A stretch of DNA of 64,000 nt from Sphingobium sp. (GTDB taxonomy: Bacteria > Pseudomonadota > Alphaproteobacteria > Sphingomonadales > Sphingomonadaceae), in the NCBI GenBank assembly GCA_023266575.1, contig JAHFPV010000005.1:124001-188000 (forward strand), in the 5' to 3' direction. This document shows, one piece after another, positions 58,500-64,000 of this stretch. The position numbers and the translations under genes are program-made. The notes below the pieces were generated by a model. That model was not told where the DNA came from. It worked only from the letters and a program-made list of their open reading frames with translations, and searched no databases. The first letter of the stretch is position 1. Every line of letters starts with the position of its first letter.

Positions 58500-60421
58500 G
58501 CCGCCGCCCTCGCCCGCCATTTCATCAGCCAGCCGCGCCGTTCGCGACCCAGCAGGGCCAGCGCGCCGCCCAGCGCGATCATGATGCCGCCGAGCCAGAT
58601 GAGGGTGACAAAGGGCTTCCACCAGATGCGCAGTTGCCAGCGGCCACCCTCCACCTCCTCACCCAGCACGACGTAGAGCTGGCCGTCCCAGCGGGTCAGC
58701 AGTGCGGCTTCGCTGGTCGAGGTCGGGGGCGAGGCGAAGAAGCGGGACTGGGGATGGATGGTGACGGACGCGCCGTTGCGGCGGACTTCCATGTCGGCTT
58801 GCAGCGCGGTCCAGTTGTCGCCAGCGAGTGGCTGGATCTGGAGGAAGCGGAGCTGCCAGCCTGCGGTCTCGATCGTGTCGCCGGGACGGGCGGCAACCAG
58901 TTTTTCTACGGTGAAGGCGGAGTCGCTGGCCATGCCCCCTAAGCTGACGGCGCAGCCCAGATGGGCGATGACCATGCCATAGGTGAAGAGCGGCGTGCGG
59001 CGCAGGTTGCGTTTCCACAATGGGGCGAGGCTGGCCACGGCGACCGATCCGGCGATGACGAGGCCGAGGAATGGGAGGATGCCGATGCGGCCCCAGGCCA
59101 AAGCCGACACTAAGCTGGACAATAGTAAAGCGATTCCAAACGGGATCAGCAAACGTTTGCTAACGACCCGCGCCTGATCGCGTCGCCAGCGCACCAGCGG
59201 CCCCGCGGCCATGGCGATCATCAGTGCCAGCGCGATCGGCCCGGCGATGCGATCGAAATAGGGCGCGCCGACCGAGACTTTGTGGCCGAAGGCTTCGGTC
59301 ATCAGCGGATAGAGGGTCCCGATCAGGACGAGGCCAAGGATCACGGTCAACAGGAGGTTGTTGATGACCAGCATCGTCTCACGGCTGACCAGTTCGAACG
59401 GCGCGCCTTCGCGGACGGCACCGATACGCCAGCCGAACAGGGCCAGCGCGCCGCCGATATAGAGGGCGAGCAGACCGAGGATGAAGCTGCCCCGCGTCGG
59501 ATCGACAGCGAAGGCGTGAACGCTGGTCAGGATGCCGGAGCGGACGAGGAAGGTGCCGACCATCGACATGGAGAAAGCGACCACGGCAAGCATCACAGTC
59601 CAGGCGCGCAGGGCATCGCGAGTGGCCAGCACGGTCACGCTGTGAAGCAAGGCGGTCGCGGCCAGCCAAGGCATGAGCGACGCATTTTCGACCGGGTCCC
59701 AGAACCACCAGCCGCCCCAGCCCAGCTCATAATAGGCCCAGTAGCTGCCTGCGGTGATGCCGAGCGTCAGCAAAACCCACGCCCCCAACACCCATGGCCG
59801 CATCGCACGGGCAAAGGATGCGTCCACCTGCCGCGTCAGCAGTGCGCCGATGGCGAAGGAGAAGGCGACGGACAAGCCGACATAGCCAAGATACAGGGTG
59901 GGCGGATGGAAGGCGAGGCCGGGGTCTTGCAGCAGGGGGTTAAGCCCCTGCCCGTCCGCTGGTGCGGGGTCGATGCGGGCAAAGGGGTTGGAGGAGAAGA
60001 GCAGGAAGGCGTAGAAGCCCAGGCTGATCGCGGCCTGCCCGCCCAGCGTCGCCATATGCGTGTCGCGGCGCAGCGCGCGCTCGAACAGGGCGACGGCGGC
60101 TCCGGCGACGCCCATGACCGTGACCCACAGCAGCATCGAACCTTCATGATTGCCCCATGTCCCGGCGAATTTGTAGAGCCAGGGCTTGGCCGAATGGCTG
60201 TTGGTCGCGACCAGCAGCACCGACATGTCGGATCGCATGAAGAGGGCGATGAGCAGGGCGAAGGCGATCGCGGTCAGGACGCCCTGCGCCACGGCGGCGG
60301 GGCGCACGGCGGCGAGCAGGTCGGGCTTGTTGCCCTTGACGCCGACGAAGGCGAGGACCAGCTGGAGCAGCGCGAGCGACGCGGCAAGCCAGAGCGCGGC
60401 GAGGCCGGTTTCAGCGATCAT
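58496..60421 (-). CDS. ccmF: Heme lyase CcmF
   Basis: The large membrane subunit that ligates heme to apocytochrome c. It is 641 residues long with many transmembrane helices. The WWD motif is in GWGGWWFWDPVENASLMPWL; conserved regions before it include FAGTWGNHEGSMLLW and LQDPGLAFHPPTLYLGYVG. LVRSGILTSVHAFAVDPTRG follows. The ATG at 60421 gives MIAETGLAALWLA. A 107-bp stretch of palindromic repeats separates it from ccmE, while its 3' end is coupled to dsbE. Confidence 0.95.
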   Translation of the reverse strand: MIAETGLAALWLAASLALLQLVLAFVGVKGNKPDLLAAVRPAAVAQGVLTAIAFALLIALFMRSDMSVLLVATNSHSAKPWLYKFAGTWGNHEGSMLLWVTVMGVAGAAVALFERALRRDTHMATLGGQAAISLGFYAFLLFSSNPFARIDPAPADGQGLNPLLQDPGLAFHPPTLYLGYVGLSVAFSFAIGALLTRQVDASFARAMRPWVLGAWVLLTLGITAGSYWAYYELGWGGWWFWDPVENASLMPWLAATALLHSVTVLATRDALRAWTVMLAVVAFSMSMVGTFLVRSGILTSVHAFAVDPTRGSFILGLLALYIGGALALFGWRIGAVREGAPFELVSRETMLVINNLLLTVILGLVLIGTLYPLMTEAFGHKVSVGAPYFDRIAGPIALALMIAMAAGPLVRWRRDQARVVSKRLLIPFGIALLLSSLVSALAWGRIGILPFLGLVIAGSVAVASLAPLWKRNLRRTPLFTYGMVIAHLGCAVSLGGMASDSAFTVEKLVAARPGDTIETAGWQLRFLQIQPLAGDNWTALQADMEVRRNGASVTIHPQSRFFASPPTSTSEAALLTRWDGQLYVVLGEEVEGGRWQLRIWWKPFVTLIWLGGIMIALGGALALLGRERRGWLMKWRARAAA

Positions 60422-60444
60422 GAAAAGGATGCCACGATGAAAAT

Positions 60445-60543
60445 TCCGTTCGGGCTGAGCGAAGTCGAAGCCTTACACTGAGCGTAGCGAAGTGACCTCC
60501 CTGCGGTCGGTCGAACCCTTCGACTTCGCTCAGGGCGAACGGA
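60445..60543. repeat. Palindromic repeats between ccmE and ccmF
   Basis: The left unit begins CCGTTCGGGCTGAGCGAAG at 60445; the right unit ends CTCAGGGCGAACGG at 60543 and begins CCCTTCGACTTCGC near 60517. They are inverted relatives of the element A border repeat. They lie inside the ccm operon. Confidence 0.85.
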
Positions 60544-60557
60544 GGTTTGAGAATGGT

Positions 60558-61004
60558 TCACTGATCCACCTGCAATACGCGGGTGGTTTCATTGTAGCTC
60601 ATGCCTTCCAGTTCGCGGGGCATGTAGCGTTCGTCATGTTTGGCGAGCAGGTTGGTGGCGATGAAGGTGCCTTTGGCGTCGAACGATCCTTCGGCGACGA
60701 CGCCGCTGCCTTCCTTGAACAGGTCGGGCGCGATGCCGCTGAAGGTGGCGGGGACGGTCGCCTTGCCGTCGGTAACGTCGAAGGACATAGTGACGCCATC
60801 GGCCGCGCGCTTGAGGCTGCCCTTGACCACCATGCCGCCGAGGCGGATCGCCTTGCCGGGTTCGACGCCCTTGGCCTTCACATCGCCCGGCGCGTAGAAA
60901 TAGGCGGCTTCGTCCTTGAGCGCGGAGGCGGCGAGCAGGCCTGCGCCGATCAGCGCAGCCAGCGCGACCAGCGCCAGGATCAGCCTTTGATGTTTGGCTT
61001 TCAT
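60558..61004 (-). CDS. ccmE: Periplasmic heme chaperone CcmE
   Basis: Carries heme from CcmC to CcmF, bound covalently to a histidine. It is 148 residues long. An N-terminal anchor (LILALVALAALIGAGLLAAS) is followed by an OB-fold domain (IRLGGMVVKGSLKRAADG, SFDVTDGKATVPATFSGIAP). The heme-binding histidine is H123 in LLAKHDERYMP, with the tyrosine four residues later also conserved. Its ATG overlaps the ccmD stop (ATGA). Confidence 0.96.
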   Translation of the reverse strand: MKAKHQRLILALVALAALIGAGLLAASALKDEAAYFYAPGDVKAKGVEPGKAIRLGGMVVKGSLKRAADGVTMSFDVTDGKATVPATFSGIAPDLFKEGSGVVAEGSFDAKGTFIATNLLAKHDERYMPRELEGMSYNETTRVLQVDQ

Positions 61005-61132
61005 AGACGGCTCGCCAATGTTTCGGCCTGAGCCTCAGCGCGGTGCATGGCGCGCCAGCTGATCAGGCTGACCGTCGCTGTTCCCAGCAAGGTCACCACA
61101 TAGGCGGCGATGACGAAGGTCCATTGGTACAT
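61001..61132 (-). CDS. ccmD: Heme exporter protein CcmD
   Basis: A tiny membrane protein of 43 residues that helps release holo-CcmE. It reads MYQWTFVIAAYVVTLLGTA, then VSLISWRAMHRAEAQAETLA. This is one hydrophobic helix followed by a charged cytoplasmic tail, the CcmD pattern. It is placed between ccmC and ccmE as expected. The ATG at 61132 lies four bases after the ccmC stop, and its TGA overlaps the ccmE ATG. Confidence 0.88.
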   Translation of the reverse strand: MYQWTFVIAAYVVTLLGTATVSLISWRAMHRAEAQAETLASRL

Positions 61133-61136
61133 GGGG

Positions 61137-61865
61137 CTATCCTCTTGCAAGGCGCTGCATCCGCGCCTCGACCTTATTCTGTGCCAATATCGCCCGCATC
61201 CGCATCAGCACGATCGCGCCGAACCAGAGGGAAAAGCCCAGAAGCGTCAGGCCCAGCGGCCAGAGCAAGGCCATGTCGATGCTGGAGCCGCGCAGGGTGA
61301 TCGATGGTCCCTGATGAAGGCTGTTCCACCAGACGACCGAGCGGTTGATGATCGGGATGTTGATCGCGCCGACCAGGCCGAAAATGGCGGTGACGTTGCT
61401 GACGCCGCCCTGCCCTGCCCCCTGACGCGCGCTGGCATTGGCCAGGGCGATATAGCCCAAATAGAGGAAGAGCAGCACGAGCATGGAGGTCATGCGCCCG
61501 TCCCATTCCCACCATGTCCCCCAGGTCGGACGGCCCCAGATCGATCCGGTCGCGAGGCAGATGGCCGTAAACAGCGCGCCGGGCGCGGCGATGGCACGGC
61601 CCGCGACGGCGGCTAGCGGGTGCCGCCAGACAAGTTGCATCAACGCCGAGACAGCGATGCCGGTCCAGCCCGCCATCCCCAGCCAGGCGGCGGGGACATG
61701 GATGTAGAGGATTCGCACCGTCTGCCCCTGAAGATAGTCGGCTGGCGTCAGGAAAAGGCCACAGGCGCAGCCCGCCAGCAGCAGGACGAGACCGGACCAG
61801 AACAGCCAGCCGGTGAGCGGCCGGGCGATCTTGAGGAAGCGGGCGGGATTGGCGAAACGATGCAT
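61137..61865 (-). CDS. ccmC: Heme exporter protein CcmC
   Basis: The membrane protein that loads heme onto CcmE. It is 242 residues long with six hydrophobic helices. The WWD-type heme motif is WGTWWEWDGRMTSML, flanked by histidines in RILYIHVPAAWLGM and WWNSLHQGPSIT. The ATG at 61865 (MHRFANPARFLKIARPLTGW) is the family N-terminus; an ATG at 62027 adds unrelated sequence. It is the first gene of the operon. The ABC-type subunits ccmA and ccmB are not in this window. Confidence 0.95.
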   Translation of the reverse strand: MHRFANPARFLKIARPLTGWLFWSGLVLLLAGCACGLFLTPADYLQGQTVRILYIHVPAAWLGMAGWTGIAVSALMQLVWRHPLAAVAGRAIAAPGALFTAICLATGSIWGRPTWGTWWEWDGRMTSMLVLLFLYLGYIALANASARQGAGQGGVSNVTAIFGLVGAINIPIINRSVVWWNSLHQGPSITLRGSSIDMALLWPLGLTLLGFSLWFGAIVLMRMRAILAQNKVEARMQRLARG

Positions 61866-62098
61866 CAGGGCTGCGTCTTTAGCCGCGCGGGCGCGGCATG
61901 GCCAGTAGGGCATTTTGCCGATGGACGGGCCGATCGATGGAGAGGTGAGATTGGATGTGGCCGGCGCCGGGACGATATTGACATCGCCTGCTGCCTTCGC
62001 CGATAGCTTGGAGCATCGGGCCAACACGGACGCCCGGTCAGACGGGGTCCGTCCAAGTCCGTTCCCTTCGCCGTGCCTGCGGCGTCAGGAGCGCTTTC

Positions 62099-63295
62099 AT
62101 GACCGACCCGATGGATATAACCCGACCGCCGCCGATCAGCCTGATCGCCTTGTTCCTGAAATTCCTGCGTTTCGGCGCGCTCGCCTTTGGCGGGCCGGTG
62201 GCGCAGATTGCGATGGTGCGCCAGGCGCTGGTCGAGGAGGAGCGCTGGATCGCGCCTGCGCGCTTCAACCGGTTGCTGGCGGTGTTGCAGGTGTTGCCCG
62301 GACCTGAAGCGCATGAACTGTGCGTCCATTTGGGGATGATGGCACGCGGACGCATCGGCGGATTGCTGGCAGGGCTGGGATTCATGCTGCCTGGTCTGGC
62401 GCTGATGATGATTGCGGGCTGGCTCTATGTCGGCTGGATCGCGGGGCATGTCGGGCTGACCGGTGTGCTGCTGGGCGTGCAGATCGTCGTGCTGGCGGTG
62501 ATTGCGCGCGCGGTGGTGCGGATCGGCCAGCATATTATCGAGGACCGTTTACTGGCTGGCATAGCCATAGTGGCGCTGATCGCGACGCTGATGGCGGTGC
62601 CATTCTGGATCATCCTGCTGGCCGGAGGACTGGCCTATGCGGCGGCGGAGCGGCCCTTCGTGGCGGTTGTGGTGCTGCTGGTGCCGATATTGGGCGCGAT
62701 GATCATGCAGCATTTCGTGGGAGCGACGGGTGCGGCCGGGCCGATCGTCACCCACGCGCCTGCGACGCTGGCGATGCTGTTCATTGCCGGGCTGAAGGGC
62801 GGACTGCTGACCTTTGGCGGCGCTTATACGGCGATCCCCTATGTGCGGGCCGACACGGTCGGGCGCGGGTGGATCAGCGATTCGGCGTTTCTGGACGGAA
62901 TAGCACTGGCAGGGGTGCTGCCTGCGCCGCTGGTGATCTTCGCGACCTTTGTGGGCTATGTCGCGGGCGGGCCGCTGGGCGCGCTCGCCGTGACGGCGGG
63001 CATGTTCCTGCCTGCCTTTGCCTTTTCGATGCTGTTCTATGAGCGGCTGGAGGCGGTGGTCGCCAATCCGACATTACATCGGTTGCTGACCGGCGTGGCG
63101 GCGGCGGTGGTGGGAATCATCGCGGCGACCTTTGCCCAGCTGGCGCTGGCGACGGCTGCGCGCGTGGACACTATGCTGATCGCGGCGGCGTTGTTCGCCC
63201 TAGCCCTTGTCATCGCCTGGCGGGTCAAGGGCGCGTGGGTCACGCCCGCCATATTGGCTGGCGGGGCGGCGGCTGGCTGGCTGATTGCGCTCTGA
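62099..63295 (+). CDS. ChrA-family chromate transporter (two CHR domains)
   Basis: An inner-membrane transporter of about 398 residues with two CHR halves. Each half has the FGG motif: GALAFGGPVAQIAMVR near residue 30 and GGLLTFGGAYTAIPYVR near residue 245. LPGPEAHELCVHLG and LPAPLVIFATFVGYVAGGP are the paired second motifs. Members export chromate, but many chromosomal homologues have no proven role, and no chrB regulator is present here. AGGAG lies seven bases before the ATG at 62099. It stands alone between the ccm operon and purF. Confidence 0.9.
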   Translation: MTDPMDITRPPPISLIALFLKFLRFGALAFGGPVAQIAMVRQALVEEERWIAPARFNRLLAVLQVLPGPEAHELCVHLGMMARGRIGGLLAGLGFMLPGLALMMIAGWLYVGWIAGHVGLTGVLLGVQIVVLAVIARAVVRIGQHIIEDRLLAGIAIVALIATLMAVPFWIILLAGGLAYAAAERPFVAVVVLLVPILGAMIMQHFVGATGAAGPIVTHAPATLAMLFIAGLKGGLLTFGGAYTAIPYVRADTVGRGWISDSAFLDGIALAGVLPAPLVIFATFVGYVAGGPLGALAVTAGMFLPAFAFSMLFYERLEAVVANPTLHRLLTGVAAAVVGIIAATFAQLALATAARVDTMLIAAALFALALVIAWRVKGAWVTPAILAGGAAAGWLIAL

Positions 63296-63443
63296 CGGCA
63301 AGGCCCTTCCGGGCCGTTTCGCCCCACCGGGGTCGGTAAAGGAACGGCCTGCCACGCTTTTTTGTTACAGGAGGGCGACAAACGGGACGAGAGTGACTAT
63401 ATGCGCGCCAAAGCCCGGCCCCTGCGGTCGGACAGGATCGGCT

Positions 63444-64000
63444 ATGGACCCGCTCACACCCATGATCACGACCAACCCTTTCGACGACGACAAGTTGCGC
63501 GAAGAATGCGGCATTTTCGGCGTTTCCGGCGCTGACACAGCCTCTGCCATCGTGGCGCTAGGCCTTCATGCGCTGCAGCATCGGGGGCAGGAAGCCGCCG
63601 GTATCACCAGCTGGGACGGACATGATTTCCATACCCACCGGGCGATGGGCCATGTCGCGGGCAATTTCGACCGGGACGAGGTGATTCGCGGCCTGCCGGG
63701 CGGTTCCGCCTGCGGCCATGTACGCTATTCGACCACGGGTGAGACTTCGCTGCGCAATGTGCAGCCGCTTTATGCGGAACTCAATTCGGGCGGGTTCGCC
63801 ATTGCCCATAATGGCAATATCTCCAACGCGATGAAGGTGCGGCGGGAGCTGATTCGGCGCGGGTCGATCTTCCAGTCGACGTCCGACACCGAAGTCATCA
63901 TCCATCTGGTCGCAACGTCCAGCTATCGCACCCTGCTCGACAAGTTCATCGATGCGTTGAAGCAGGTCGAGGGTGCCTATTCGCTGATCGTCATGACGCC
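63444..64000 (+). CDS. purF: Amidophosphoribosyltransferase (5' part; runs off window)
   Basis: The first enzyme of purine synthesis, making phosphoribosylamine from PRPP and glutamine. Only the first 185 codons are here. The N-terminal Ntn glutaminase domain is clear: REECGIFGVSGAD with the nucleophile C22 behind a short propeptide, LQHRGQEAAGITSWDG, GHVRYSTTGETSLRNVQPL and AIAHNGNISNAMKVRREL. ATG 63444 has AGGA six bases upstream and is preferred to ATG 63462. No purine-type riboswitch was noticed in the 148 bp before it. Confidence 0.95.
   Translation, partial: MDPLTPMITTNPFDDDKLREECGIFGVSGADTASAIVALGLHALQHRGQEAAGITSWDGHDFHTHRAMGHVAGNFDRDEVIRGLPGGSACGHVRYSTTGETSLRNVQPLYAELNSGGFAIAHNGNISNAMKVRRELIRRGSIFQSTSDTEVIIHLVATSSYRTLLDKFIDALKQVEGAYSLIVMT

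Overview
The window reads as chromosomal DNA of a high-GC alphaproteobacterium of the Sphingomonadaceae (Sphingobium/Sphingomonas-like). Reasons: an ScfR-type propionate regulator, ALA-synthase HemA (C4 heme route), an alphaproteobacterial type LexA direct repeat, a ROSE-like thermometer before hsp20, betaine-lipid genes btaAB, and many short palindromic repeats of the kinds common in sphingomonads. No rRNA, tRNA, CRISPR array, phage or transposase gene was seen. Nearly all of it is core chromosome, broken up by small palindromic elements.

Layout. 1-2042: an MHS-type transporter cut by the left edge and a DUF2490 protein. 2065-12305: propionyl-CoA to succinyl-CoA operon pccB-mce-mutase-bioB-pccA on the minus strand, divergent from its likely ScfR regulator, which is followed by a 2-oxoglutarate dioxygenase. 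12387-24629: housekeeping genes gor, pgi, lepB-rnc-era, topA, dprA, plsY and murI; two small GIY-YIG nuclease genes sit here, each between inverted copies of a palindromic repeat. 24770-31804: hemA, btaAB, a ligase-associated exonuclease plus ATP-dependent DNA ligase, a GFA protein and a fasciclin protein. 32008-35834: a complete carboxyspermidine route (dehydrogenase, decarboxylase, ornithine decarboxylase), with an attenuator-like leader before the ornithine decarboxylase. 35904-43719: a tightly overlapping seven-gene minus-strand run (etfQO, TPR, ispE, N-formylglutamate amidohydrolase-like, lipoprotein, nnrDE, RNA methyltransferase). 43848-48306: UDG-like gene, soluble lytic transglycosylase, moaB (split from its neighbour by a 270-bp MITE-like element) and a radical-SAM photolyase-like gene under a LexA-type box. 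48310-53831: dnaE and lolD/lolC. 54233-56798: heat-shock hsp20 and kup. 56930-61865: cytochrome c maturation genes ccmC-D-E-F-G-H-I without ccmA or ccmB. 62099-64000: a ChrA-family transporter and the start of purF.

How the genes work together. PccAB carboxylates propionyl-CoA, Mce epimerizes the product, and the B12-dependent mutase makes succinyl-CoA. BioB supplies the biotin that PccA carries, and succinyl-CoA is also the substrate of HemA, whose heme is attached to apocytochromes by the Ccm genes. The three polyamine genes convert ornithine to putrescine and then spermidine through carboxyspermidine.

The most unusual material is in the small elements. Two GIY-YIG genes are each framed by inverted palindromic repeats; the framing repeat of one family also occurs alone elsewhere in the window. 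A 270-bp element has 24-bp perfect terminal repeats, two internal hairpin arms and an apparent TAA duplication, and it separates what was probably a TAATG-coupled gene pair. An orphan intrinsic terminator suggests an unannotated RNA, and the ornithine decarboxylase leader carries a terminator and an overlapping upstream reading frame.
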